From contig HG738138.1 of the NCBI GenBank assembly GCA_000499405.2, positions 3,770,368 to 3,834,367 on the forward strand: 64,000 nucleotides of DNA, given 5' to 3'. The notes under the pieces were generated by a model. The model was not told where the DNA came from and did no database searches. It was given only the letters and a program-made list of their open reading frames with translations. This document shows, in pieces, positions 34,701 through 46,672 of this stretch. Position 1 is the first letter of the stretch; the number at the start of each line of letters is the position of its first letter. Both the position numbers and the translations under genes were made by a program. The stretch comes from Onchocerca volvulus (Eukaryota > Nematoda > Chromadorea > Rhabditida > Onchocercidae).

Positions 34701-35395
34701 TAGGATATTTCTAGCTTTAGCTGACTACTTCTATCACATACATGTGCAATGTATATAACTTCTTGGAGACCAGAGTCTAAGACAGGCTTCACCTTTCTTC
34801 CCAAAGTTCGGAAAATATAATCGTTTTTTCGTAACACAATAACTTGCAGTGCAGATAATTCCAAATACGAGAACAAAGGATAAATAAAGGAATTTTATTT
34901 TAAGCAACATTCTACAGATATGTCAGAAATTTAAAGATATTGTGAACAATATTCTCTCAGACTTTCGTTATCGAAAACTCGTGGCATCGTGTTTTATCTT
35001 TTGCCACCGACAAGACTTCTAGCTTGAAATGTATAGCTAAGTTTAATGTAGAAATGTTGCTAATGATCTTCGTCTGTTTAATATTTTTGGCGATGATATC
35101 TTACAATCATAAAAATAAACAAAAAAATTTCTATAAAGAGAAAATATGCCTTGTGAATCTTTCCACCTAACGCCTATGAATCTTCTACCTTAAGGCTCGA
35201 ATAAGTTGAATTTTGCAACTTGGTTGACATTAACTTTTCCTTTAAACATATATTATGAAGTATTGCACAAATGTTACATCAAAAATCAATTAAATCATAA
35301 TGTTTACACAAATAAAAATAGAAAACCTCGTCGTATAAAGAAAAAAACTTCAAGTCGTTTGAATATGAATTCATCTATACATGCTATCGGATCTT
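31729..35395. other. convergent intergenic region between BTB-PHR and prdx-3
   Basis: 3.7 kb, A+T rich. It holds the BTB-gene 3' UTR (AATAAA at 31938 and about 31955) and prdx-3 3' flank. No exon chain, RNA gene or repeat family was recognised. A perfect 12-bp hairpin sits at 33271-33299. Short open frames at 32157-32453 and 33808-34026 show no family features. Confidence 0.5.
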
Positions 35396-36805
35396 TTACG
35401 TACGATCGTTGACCTTTTTGAAGTATTCCTTGGACTCCTTGATTCCAGGTTTAATTGTTGGTTTATCATCAGACCAATTCGCTGGACATACTTCACCATG
35501 TTTCTCCACAAACTGAAAGGCTTTCAGCGTTCGAAGTGCTTCATCCACACTACGACCAACCGGAAGGTCATTCACCAGAGAATGACGAATTTCGCCATTT
35601 GGATCAATTAAGAACAAACCTCTAGAACAAGAAAAAATGTTGAGATTTAATACTAAAAGAAATAAATTCTCAATTTTGTTTAAGAAATAATTATTTGTAA
35701 TTATGAACAAATTTCAAAATATTCTATACAAAGTGTTAAGATAGGGATCTTACCGATATGAGATACCCGCTTCATGATCAAGCACACCGAATGCATTCGC
35801 TATATCTTTATTAAAGTCTGCAAGCACTGGAATCTGCAAGAAAACTTTCTGATCTACATGAAAGTATTTAATGAAAAAAAAAAAATGGATGAATAACTTG
35901 TTAAAATTCAGTAGATAAAACGTGAACCTGCATATCACCGAGACCACCTTCACTACGCGGAGTCTGCGTCCAAGCTAGATGTGAGAAATGAGAGTCGCAT
36001 GAACATGCAATCAATTCTGCGTTTAATTTCCGAAACTCCGAACATCGATCATTGAAGGCAATAATCTCAGTTGGACAAACGAATGTACTGAAAGCAATAT
36101 TAATTCCACGATCAAGATCAAGAATTAATGAATTAATAAACTTATTGTTTGCTCAATTCATTTACGGAGAAAAAACTTTTGCGCACTCAGAGTCAAACCA
36201 AGGATCATCGCGCCATAGGCTGAAACAACGCCATTGTGCCACTGCATTGGCCATAATAGAAATCCTACAAATCCAGGAAGTCACCGGAAAAAAAATACAA
36301 ATTTCGAAGAAAGGATAGAAAAAGACTAACTAACAAGTCAAGAGGATAGAAAAACATTATCAGCCATTTTCCTTTGTAATCTTTAAGGCTAATTGTTTTA
36401 AAATCGCCATTCACAACTGCTGTACCCTGAAACAGTGAATATAATTGCAAAATGGTTGCGCATAAAAAGATTAATTTTTAATCTCGAAATACTGTCCACA
36501 ACAAAACAAGAAAAGAAAAATTGATAAAAATAAATGTATAAAGATAAAAAATGTACAGAAAAATCAGGAGCTTTGTTTTTTGGACCCAATGGTCGAACGC
36601 CAGCTAACGCAACAGAGGAGGTGCAAAACCGAGAAGTTAAAATTCGATGAAATGGAGATGCGGCTGCCTAAAAACTAGTTAGTATAATATCATGAGTTTT
36701 TTCATTAGTTCTCAAAAGATTAAAGAAAATAGGCCCATAAGAATATGATTAAAAAAACGAACAAATAGAAACAATTGTAACACTCACTAATACTGAACGA
36801 ATCAT
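35396..36805 (-). CDS. prdx-3: mitochondrial 2-Cys peroxiredoxin (228 aa)
   Basis: Thioredoxin-dependent peroxidase that removes H2O2 and alkyl peroxides in mitochondria. Exons on the minus strand: 36805-36788, 36667-36557, 36426-36335, 36087-35928, 35833-35754, 35621-35396 (687 nt). The N-terminus MIRSVL followed by [14 protein letters not shown] is Arg/Ser-rich and lacks acids, as in a mitochondrial presequence. The peroxidatic Cys (near residue 78) is in FYPLDFTFVCPTE. The resolving Cys (near residue 199) is in GEVCPANW. The GGLG and C-terminal YF motifs, which make eukaryotic typical 2-Cys enzymes sensitive to overoxidation, are both present. Length matches filarial mitochondrial thioredoxin peroxidase. 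A TTACAG acceptor with its exon edge at 36831 probably marks the mature 5' end. Divergent from polymerase kappa, with about 1.3 kb between the start codons. Confidence 0.97.
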
Positions 36806-36831
36806 TTTGCTCGATTTATTTAACTTTCTCC

Positions 36832-38127
36832 CTGTAACAGATTTTACAAAAAATTAGAAAGATACTAGTTACAAAATACGTCAACAATATATATGATACT
36901 TCATTATTTGCTACAGCACAACTTACTTCACCATCATCTGTTTGCTCTACAATCTTTGACAAAACTGTTGCATTTAAGGGACAAAAAATGAGCATATTCC
37001 AACTTAACAATGCTGGCACATTATACGTTAGCCTAATTACCCTTGACGAAAATTTTCCTGAATGCACAACACTATTATGGGAATCCTAACTATTGGTGTG
37101 TGACCTTGTCAAATACCGATGGTTCGCTTTTACCAATTTCTACTTCTTTGGAAATTTTTTTTTAATTATTGAAATAAAGTTTCCATTACTGAGTCATTTT
37201 ATTACAAGTCATAAAAGTAAAAATCTAATTATCAAAGAGTGCACATAATGATACGTCCACGCAGTTCTTTGAAATTTTCATTTACCAAAGCAAATATTTT
37301 GAAATAGGCTGGGATTTTAAATAGGTTGCAACATAAGCTTCAGAGAGAATAACCCGCTATCAAAAGTTAATTCAATTTTTCAGATAGAAACCGGTAAAAT
37401 GACGAAGTCGATACATTAAAAACATTTGAATCAATTGTTTGCATCAATTCAAGCAATTCCCGAGAAATTGAAAAAGTAGCAGACATTGAATGGTAGAAAC
37501 TCCAGAGAAATTCTCAGACATTCTAGAGAACATCCGCATCACTCCAACCTGACTTCACACTTCCACCACACTAACTTTCCTACTGTTCTCACCAGTCCAC
37601 CCCCTTACTCTTTTGAGTTATTGTCCGCAACTCTTATTGTTCTCTGTTGCCTCTTTAGTCACACAATCTTTATTCTCAACCAATCTTCTAATAAGCGGAA
37701 TTTGGCCAATACTAAATAAGTAGACGTAAGATTCTGGGAGATTTGGGCATTCCGAGATATGGCATTTGCAGTTATGTGGCCTGGCTGGGATATCGCCCTT
37801 CAAGGCTTATAAAAGTTATTTTGTAAAGTTTGGGAAGTAGATAATCTTGCTACGTTGGCGTGTGCTATCTGTGCAAGCGTGAAAATGATCATACCTATCG
37901 TTACTTTGATTACAAAATATTTCAACTGACCGTATGTTATGAATTGCAAAGAAAAGAATGGTATATACTAATTTCAGATTTTGAAAATTAAATTCAAATG
38001 TTGCATATCTGCTAAGCATTTTTTGCATGAAGTACTTTTCAGTGTTTTATGAGAAAAGATTCGATGTTATGTCTAGTTGATTTCCAAAAATCAGCTATCA
38101 AACACATAGCAACGAGCGAAATAAGGC
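36832..38127. other. divergent promoter region, prdx-3 and polymerase kappa
   Basis: Presumed regulatory region for both genes. On the minus strand an exon-like piece ends at a strong GTAAGT donor (exon end 36927) and has an ATG at 36996. If spliced to 36831 it would encode a 27-residue leader peptide (MLIFCPLNATVLSKIVEQ... ending GES). This could be an alternative 5' exon of prdx-3. Nothing else was recognised. Confidence 0.35.
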
Positions 38128-41100
38128 ATGCTGACCTTTAGTAGCAGTAAGACTGACATAGCTGGCATTGATAAGGTTTGCATTTTTTTTTCCGTACAAG
38201 TTAGTAGAACTCATACAATGCAGCACACTTCATGGTGATGCGTAGCTGAAGGTCGTATACTAGTTATTCGGGTGGTTGTATAAAAAAAAATTTCATTAAC
38301 CATTCATTCAGTTTACTTGCTGATTATCCTGTTGTATTTGCTATAACGTGATCAATATCCCTGTTTACTTCTATGCAGTCTTTCGTTTATGTGTAATGTT
38401 GGAAATGGAAATTTCGTCTTTCTGTATTTTCTGCAATAGCTAATCCAGTATATAGAGCAAAATCAAAAGGTGGAAAAGATACTTTTGATTTACTAACATT
38501 TTATTCTTCTTGCCCTCGAGCATCATCTTAATGGCTTTGTTTACAATTATTTTTATAAAAATCCGTTTCATAACGGATTCCGATTAAAATGCTTTTTCTG
38601 TAATAAAGATTATGGGAGATTTTTCTAGGAACACGTTCAGAAAATAATCAATGAAAATACCAGCCCAGATTTTGAGGGGCATTCTAAGAAAAAGAAAGAG
38701 AGAATCGATGCAAGGATAAAACGTTATAACGACATTATGGCTAAATTTACTCCACATCAGATTCTCCAAGCTCAAACTGAAGTTAGTTTTATTTACCTTT
38801 AAAGTTCATATAAGTATTCCATACACTTATGGTTATGGTGCACTTTTAGCGGATCATTTCTTACGATGCACTATAGCCTACACAGTTTAGATGGACGATT
38901 TGGTGGCCGTACTGGAAAAAGAACGTGATCTTTCCCATTATGTTGTTCATGTTGATATGGATGCATTTTATGCAGCTGTTGAAATGAGAGATGATCCTTC
39001 ATTGCGCAATATTCCAATGGCCGTTGGTTCGAACTCAATGCTTGTATGTGTATTAATTCTTTTGATTCGTATATATATGCTTACAGCAAATTCAGTATTT
39101 GTATTTTTGCGGAAAATTCAAAATAAACAAAATACAACAAATCCCTATACCTACTCAAAATAAAACAAAGTCAACACTAGAATACTCTATATTAAAATCT
39201 CTAACTCATTCTCACATTCGAAAAATCAAGTAGAGTATGATGCAAATCAATTAGAACTAAACAAAAAAAAAAGGAATAATAATAAATATCAAAATAAAAG
39301 ATAAAGACTTTTATTAAATAACAAAAAATCAACAAATAAGCAGAAAAAGCAATTTCATAAGAATAAATTTGAGCACAAGCCCACATTCTATCAATAAATG
39401 AGCAGTTTGTGTTTCAAAGCAATTCTAATGCAGAATAGATGTAACACTTTATGAAATGTGTTTTTCATCAGTTAATTTCTTTACTTTATATATGCCAGTG
39501 GAGTTAACAGTTTTTTTGTGATGTATAGTTGTAATTCCTACGGGTAGTTCTTCTATTAACTTCTGGAATGCACTATATCTCCTTTCATTAACCAGCTGAA
39601 ATTATTTTTTATATATTGTTAAAGTATGAAATAAATTTTGCATCTTATGCTACATCATTTTTCAAACAGAGAAATAGACATTTCGAGAACATTGTTATAT
39701 GAATGTTGATTATGACTGCCAGTTCTACCTTCTTTTTTTCTTTCAGAGTACTGCAAATTATGCCGCTCGTCGTTTTGGAATCTGTTCTGCTATGCCTGGT
39801 TTTATTGCTAAGAAGTTATGTCCCCAATTGAAAATCGTTCATGGTAATCCAGACAAATATCGAGAAGCAAGTTCAGTGGTCAGTATTTTCGGATATTTGA
39901 AGAATTTTGAATTTGGGGAAGTAAAATGGTTTGGTAAAATAGCCAGAAGTTTTCAGCACTTAATTTTTAGGCTAGGAAAATATTCAGTGAATATGATCCT
40001 GATTTTACAATGGCTGGCTTGGATGAAGCATATATCGATTTAACTGCCTACATCCAAAATCGATTTCGCACTGGCTCAGGTATACAGTTGATTAATTGTA
40101 TCGTTGATGATTCTTCCTACATTTATTTTAATGATATATTTTGCAGCCGAATACGAACGAATTCGATATATGGGTGAGTGCGTTTGTCGACTTCCTTTAG
40201 TTGCGGAAAATGAGATGAGCGACTTGGTTGATGCTGAAATTACTGAAGAGATGTGCACAAAATGTAAAAAACTTCGTAAATGTGTGCGGGATCGTATCAC
40301 TTTCGGAGTAGATGTTGATGAAGTACGTGTTTCACAGTTTCTTTTCTGTTCAATATCATTCAAAAATAAGATTACTGGATGAAACAATTTTGCAGATTGT
40401 TCGAGAAATGCGATTCAGAGTAGAACAAGCTGTGGGTTTGACTTGCAGTGCAGGTAGAGTTAGTGGTTATAGTCTCTTAGTTCTTGCTAAGTTCAGCAGT
40501 TTGTTCTGCGTGAGGAAAAATATTATGTGTGGAGATAGATGTATGTACTAACGTTAGATGTGTGATATGAAGGCGAAACTTAGGTTTAATCAGTTTAAAG
40601 AGCAACTAGCTGATAACTTGGAGTGAATAGACGAAATTTCGTACTTAGATGTGATTTATACTCCTGCTGTTATTTAAAATTGCAACAGTTATAATTATAT
40701 TAAAAGAGAATAAAATATATTTTCTGTCATTTTTTCAATAAGCCAACAAATATTGTAGGAATCGCACCAAATTCCCTGTTAGCCAAAGTGTGTTCTGATA
40801 TCAATAAACCAAACGGACAGTATCGTCTGATGAATGAAAGAGAAGCTATTTTAACTTTCTTGAAGGACCTTCCAATACGTAAGGTAATTTTATACATACA
40901 CTGAATTTAGTACTAGAATTATTCTTGTTATTTTATTTTCTATTGCTATCAAAAACTATTTCGATATCAATAAAGACTTTCGTGTTTAATGTTTTAGATA
41001 AACGGGATTGGGCCTGTAACGGAAGCAGTTCTAAAAGGGATAGGTTTAGAAAAATGTGGTGATTTATATGAACGGCGTGGAATAATCAGTTTGCTTTTCC

Positions 41101-42518
41101 CACAATCCAATTACGAATATTTCTTGCGAATTGCTCTTGGTATATCTTACGTGTTCAGCGCTGACCGAAGATCAAAACGGAAAAGCATCAGTACAGAAAG
41201 AACATTTCATCCTACTGGAGATCTTAAAATTCTTCTCGAGGTAATACTGTGCAGATATTTTTAATTGTGCTTAAAGTTCAAAAGACTTATAAATTGCGAA
41301 TTTAGAGGAAAGTAGTGAAATCTGAGTATTCTATACTAATGTTAAATTTTCACGACTAGAAAATCTCACTTATATTGATGGCTTTTTATACCTCACAGAC
41401 GTTGGAGAGCCTCTGCAACGAACTTATTGATTCTTTACTCGATCACAGAATTCGAGGAGGGCGCGCAGTTACTGTAAAGATGAAGTTTTCGACGTTTGAT
41501 GTAATTACAAGATGCTGCAGGTAATAAATAACTCGGCACCATGTTTTTTTCTTCTTGCTATTGTGCTTTCATGATCAACTTCAAGTCTTCGTAAAGAGTA
41601 AGGCAAATTTTATATATATTTTTTTTTTATATATCAGATCTTTGAAATTACTATAAAATTGCTGATTGTGTAGTTTTTCAGCGTTGATTACCTGATTTTT
41701 GATGCAGATCGTTTATTTGCTTTATGTTCAAAGTTTCTACGCCGCGAAATGCATAGTGGCAGATATTTGCGATTACTTGGAGTACGGTTAGCACGCCTGG
41801 TTTTCGAAGACGAGAAGGCATATTTTCAAAACTTTGCGTTTATAATTGTTATGTGGATTGTTTTCTCTTTTTTTTCATGTTGTATTTTTTCAGGCTGAAA
41901 TGTCAAATCCACTTTGCTCATTCTGGGAACGAAGAAAAAAGGAATTGACAGCAATGGAATATATTAATGATGCGTCAAATGATAGTCTTTTATTCCCAGC
42001 TTTAAAATTTGATAACAATTTCAATAATGCAGACGGATTAGATGATGTCTTACAAGAAGTGGTTCATGTGGATGAACTACAACCTTGCCCAATTTGCAAA
42101 GTGGCATTGCCGAGAGAGCTGGATTTGGTGAATCAACATATTGACGAATGTTTGAATAGGTTAAAAAGTTGTTTTGAGAAGCTTTTAAATACTTCTTAAG
42201 TATCTCTTTCTGATTAGAAATATTACGAATATTTCCGCAGCTTTTTAATTTTTGGAGTCGTATAATTTCAATTTTTTTAAATATTTAAAATTTTGGAACT
42301 AAAACCAACATGAACATTAGTCACTTGTTGCATAATCTATTTTCAGACAAGCAATAAATGAACTACAGGACGCTCAAAAAACTAATAAAGCGACGGTGAA
42401 ACGTGAAAACTCGAAAGATAAGATGCTGAAGAAAAGGCCGGTGAAGACAAAAGTACCAAACAAGATATCAAAGAATTCGTTAGAAAATTATTTTATTAGA
42501 AGACCGATGAATATGTGA
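38128..42518 (+). CDS. polk-1: translesion DNA polymerase kappa (630 aa)
   Basis: Y-family polymerase that bypasses bulky minor-groove lesions in the nucleus. Exons: 38128-38175, 38629-38781, 38891-39043, 39747-39878, 39971-40079, 40147-40322, 40396-40453, 40759-40883, 40998-41240, 41399-41520, 41682-41817, 41894-42159, 42347-42518 (1,893 nt). The kappa-specific N-clasp is present ([13 protein letters not shown] to HQILQAQTE). Palm motifs are [12 protein letters not shown] (Asp near 90) and AGLDEAY (Asp-Glu near 180). The PAD/little-finger region includes [12 protein letters not shown]. One UBZ4 finger, [20 protein letters not shown] followed by EC, lies near residues 548-570; the human enzyme has two. 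The last residues KNSLENYF match a PCNA-binding PIP box with Lys in place of Gln. The first exon (16 codons) was chosen by phase and by resemblance to the human N-terminus. The intron after 41817 appears to have a GC donor; a GT donor at 41800 would be an in-frame alternative. Confidence 0.96.
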
Positions 42519-43910
42519 TTAATATTCATCGTTGATTCGATCAAAGATGCCTTTTTTCCCATTGCTTGTAAATTATAACAATGACTGAGTTGATTAAAAA
42601 GAAATGACGAAAAGCAGTAATTCTACTAGATAAATGAAGAAAAATGATTGTATATTTTGTGGTATTCGGGCAATAAACTCTGTTGAAAACATTTCAAATA
42701 AAGAGATGCTGTTATTTTATCCAGGGTGAGTAAAAAAATTACTTTTTCATAAAGAGTTCCAAGTTGGAACATTTCCAGAAATTGGAAACTATTAATAACT
42801 GTAGAAGGGAAAGATTGTAATTTACCTGCATAAAAAACTGAATTCAATCGTTTTGAGCTCAAGAAGAGAATGGCGAGCAAGATATTATGAAAGGGCCTTA
42901 GAAACTGTGATAGAACAAAGTGCTGCTCATGATACCAACCATGATATCGATAGTCATTATTGTATTGTTGTCCTCATTAAATGCTTACTGCACTTCGTCT
43001 CAGGCTTGAAAATAGGTCCGTTCAATCGTACAGCTACCTAGCTATTCATCCAGTGAAAAAGAAGCAAGTGGCTAATTTTGCGCTTCTCTACTTTCCGTCT
43101 CATTTTTAATGAAATGAAAATGGGTTGCCTTAAAGTACTAGAAACATTACAACTGAATTCGTAATGACCGACCTTAAAAGAGCCTGGAATGCAAATATGA
43201 TTTGTCTAATTTTCTGCCATCGAAAAAAATGTTCTGAGAACCTGCTCATGCACAGAATAATTTTTCCAATATGTATGGGTGCAAGAAATATGGTAAAACG
43301 ATGCCCACAAGCACGGCGAAAAAGGCGACGCAGTAAATAGGTATCAAACAACAGCTGCTGAGTTTGAAAACGAAATTTCCGCTGTTCGGTTTGACTTCAT
43401 TAGCAAGCTGGATTAAATTCCAGACGAACTACAAATGCAGATAAACCAACATTACTGCGAAGTTGATTCTGCCATAATGTAGGAGGCACTACCGAAGCCT
43501 GATGTAATACTGTAACGTTCCGGGTCACAGTAAAATATCAGGTGTACCAAATCGCGTTGCAGATAGGTAACTCGAATTTTACCACATATCTAGATGGCAG
43601 CAATTCACTGATACCTCGAAAAACAATGCATGCTTATACATTACCTACCAGAAAGATACGACGCAATTTCATGTTTTTCGTCACACATTTTAAAATGCAG
43701 GTTTTATTTCTGAAAATATGAGTGCCAAAACAGAGAAGTATAAAACATATTTTGTACTGAAAAGAGAGTCAAAGATGTGACAAAGAGATAAACTGCCATG
43801 AAAAACGGTCAACACAGTAATTACACCAATGTAGAGTAATCGGGTCGCAAAAGAACTTTTGCAAAAAAACGATCACAACAGTGGTATATACCTAAAGCAC
43901 TTAAATTTGT
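42519..43910. other. convergent region between polymerase kappa and RRM gene
   Basis: Polymerase kappa 3' UTR (AATAAA at 42672-42677), then unexplained sequence of fairly balanced composition. A + strand open frame at 42849-43041 (SRREWRARYYERALETVIEQ) looks partly coding, and a short Arg/Lys-rich + frame ends at about 43339, but no start, splice chain or family was found. Part may be the long 3' UTR of the RRM gene. Confidence 0.4.
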
Positions 43911-44727
43911 TTATCGAGAAATGGCACGGTCAACACGAAGCTGACGACCCATAAATTCCGCATGGTTCATACTTCCAACAGCTTGCTCTGCTGCCGCTTC
44001 CGTTTCGAATTCGCAAAAACCGAAACCACGCGGACGCCCTGTATCCCGATCCAGCACTATGCGCACGCTGGTTACCGGACCAACTTGCCAGAAGAAATTT
44101 GCGACATCCTCTTCTCTTGCGCTGTACGGCAAGTTTCCAACTAAAAAATTGTTCAAAAATCCAATAATACAGTCAAAAAAGTGCAGCAGATAAAACTTTT
44201 ATTCTTGGTTTAAACAAAATTTACGAAAAAGTCGATGTGTGTGATTTTGAACCGGCCCACAGAAAAAAAATTGCTATGAAATCCTGAAGCCAGAGCATAA
44301 AGCAATCTGCATCCTAGCTTGTGTCAAACATCATTTGAATTGATGAGCAATTAAAAGCCTCAGTTTCTTATCAAGTATTTTTTGCGAATCATATCGAGAG
44401 GATGCAGCACTTACGATAGAGTTTATTTACTAGAACGTTTGAAACCACTCTCTCGAAATATTTCGGTCTCTCTCGAAATATTTCGGTACTTCTAAATCTT
44501 TTACATACTTTTCGATAAATTATCTACTCACAGCTTTAGTGAATTGTTCCCTACTTATCACTTAAATTCCTGCACTGTTATAGATAAATATATTGATGGA
44601 CTTCATAAAAAATCAGAAGAACAGCTTTTTGAATTTCTGCATTTTAGATATAATTCGTAATGAAAGAAAAAAAAAAGTATGTGAGAAAGGAAGAAAAATG
44701 AAACTGACCAAATACTGAACGAGACAT
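43911..44727 (-). CDS. small single-RRM RNA-binding protein, CstF-64-like RRM (82 aa)
   Basis: Predicted RNA-binding protein consisting of one RRM and nothing else. Exon 1 is 44727-44709 (ATG to donor GTCAGT) and exon 2 is 44140-43911 (acceptor TTTTTTAG); the joined CDS is 249 nt. RNP2 is SVFVGNLPYS, split by the intron, and RNP1 is RGFGFCEF. The order of residues (GPVTSVRIVLDRDTGRPRGF, ending GRQLRVDRAISR) most resembles the RRM of cleavage-stimulation factor CstF-64. However, the hinge, Pro/Gly-rich and C-terminal domains of CstF-64 are absent, because the stop follows the RRM at once. It may be a stand-alone paralogue, a shortened isoform, or a gene with further unrecognised exons. The 568-base intron holds a duplicated palindrome. 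Confidence 0.8.
44448..44487. repeat. tandem pair of 20-bp units each containing a palindrome
   Basis: CTCTCTCGAAATATTTCGGT occurs twice head to tail (44448-44467 and 44468-44487). Each copy contains the 12-bp perfect palindrome CGAAATATTTCG. It lies in the single intron of the RRM gene. Confidence 0.9.
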
Positions 44728-46672
44728 GATCTGGAACCGAACGTGAGACCTTTACAGGAGACAACAACGACCCGAAAACTAGAAGGAAAAAATTTTGAAT
44801 AGAAGCGATTATAAGAAGGTATGACCAAAAAAAAAAGCTCGCAGCAAATGGGAGATCCGATAGGATGTAAGAAAACACCTAACAAAGTATGCCTAAAGAG
44901 TAAGGCATGCTATCAAGTTAATCTCCCGTATCCCTAAAAAGCAACTCAAGTACAATTCAGGTGACACTAAGTCTATAATCTCCAACAACCAACCAAAGAC
45001 TGATACGCTCCCGAAAAACCAACCAGACGAGACCACCACCACCACCACTTGCAAAGCCTAAAAATGGCGAATGAATGAGTGAATGCAAAGAGGGGTGCGA
45101 TAAGCTATCGATCGATCGATTGTCTGAAAGACGCTATCCGCCTACTGCTCGCTCTCTCTGCTATTGTTTCGCAGTCTGACTGCGAGAGAGATGAGAAAGA
45201 GTGTGGATGAAGGGTACAGACGGACAGCTCGCTGTAACAGACACGCACACATATAGTAGGCATAGAATGGATGGGTGGATGTCTGGGTGGAGTGGTCGGG
45301 ATGGCTAGGTAGAGAAGGCGAGATAAGTCGTAGCAGCAGACACATATGAAAAGGCGCTACATCCTGAGCAAGAAATGCACTGAAATTTACGGCCAGATCT
45401 GTACTTTAATTGAAGGGTTTTGTTGTGCCTGTGATTGGGATTTTTGTGGGAGGTCAAGTAGGTAATTATGTTTGTGCGTGGGAAGTCACGTAAGGAGTGT
45501 TCTCGTGTGTGAGAAGTCACGTAGGAAGTTTTTTATTCGTGTGTAAAAAAGGTCACGTAGAAAGTTCCATTTGTGTATGAAAAGTCACGTAGAAAGTTTC
45601 ATTTGTGTATGAAAAGTTACGTAGAAAGTTTCATCTGTGTATGAAAAGTCACGTGGATAGTTTCATTTTTATATGAAAAATCACGTAGGAGGTGTAATTC
45701 GTATATGAAAAGTCACGTAAACAGTTTCGTTCATGTATAAAAAGTCACGTAGGGAGTGTGATTCTTATATGAAATGTTACGTAGGAAATTTTATTCTGTG
45801 TCATAGTATATAATGCAGAACTCGGAATGGCGGAGTAGACATATATATATATGATAGCCGAACCTTCAAACAATGTACGGATTTTTCGTTCAAATAGTTG
45901 CAGTCAAAAGAAGTGTGGAAAGTGCTAAAGATTTTTTAACTTAATTTTTTCTACAAATTTATAACTTTAAGGCATATCATGATATTTCTAATGCCACATA
46001 TGCTGGGAATCATTCATTATGGATTCAATTAAATTTACTGAAAGTAGTATAGGTGTGATAGTATACATACACTAGTGTGGTATATTCTGCAGCTGATGGA
46101 CAAGATGATTAAACCACGAACAATTAAAGAAAAGCATATGATCTGGATGAGCTAAGTATATCATGCATCCAATATAAGATGCATTATGACTTATCTTTCA
46201 TGATCAAACGGCCATCTCCTTCTGCTTCACATTCCCGTCTGGTCAATTGATTCAACAATTACCTATTTTTACAGACAGGATATGCATCAGCATGCCTTTT
46301 TCTTTCTTTGCATATCAGTAGTTGAGCGCAATAACGCTAGATGAGAGGAATGAAGGAGGGGACTTTTTCGGTAATCAGACACTCGTCACATTTATTCCAT
46401 TTTTAAGCCTACTAATCAACACTGTGAGAACAAATGTTTAGGAGCCGCATTTCTTCAAGAAATCAAAATTGATTGGAAGACACATACATACTGATAACGT
46501 GGAAAAAATAAAGCGGGTAGGAAATATTATATTCTGACTTTCATCACCGTAATGTGACGATAGCAGCAATCCAAGTTATCCATAGTTCGAGGCTTCCCAA
46601 AAAATCTCCATGCTCAGAACAAATAATTTTTTTTCTTTTTTTTTTTTACCAAAACAATTGATAATCAAATCT
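44728..46672. other. region between the RRM and HSCB genes (both minus strand)
   Basis: Presumed promoter of the RRM gene and 3' flank of HSCB. It holds a CACC-rich patch (about 45030-45050), an ATCG run (about 45110), a short hairpin at 45150-45190 and the 45.5-kb minisatellite. No coding exon was recognised. Confidence 0.5.
45470..45812. repeat. minisatellite of about ten ~32-bp units with core GTCACGTAG
   Basis: Direct tandem repeats, each with the consensus AAGTCACGTAGAAAGTTTCA followed by a variable TTTGTGTATGAA-like half. Unit length is 30-36 bases. The best copies lie between 45545 and 45760 and the edges are degenerate. Every unit keeps a (T/C)ACGTA core. The repeats abut, so this is not a CRISPR array. 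Confidence 0.9.

Noticed and set aside
42849..43041. + strand frame SRREWRARYYERALETVIEQ in the polymerase kappa/RRM gap
   Set aside because: Protein-like at its start, but it becomes hydrophobic and random, with weak splice sites and no family; kept only as a note.
45470..45812. Regular repeats that could be mistaken for a CRISPR array
   Set aside because: Units abut with no unique spacers of constant size, in a eukaryotic genome; it is a minisatellite.
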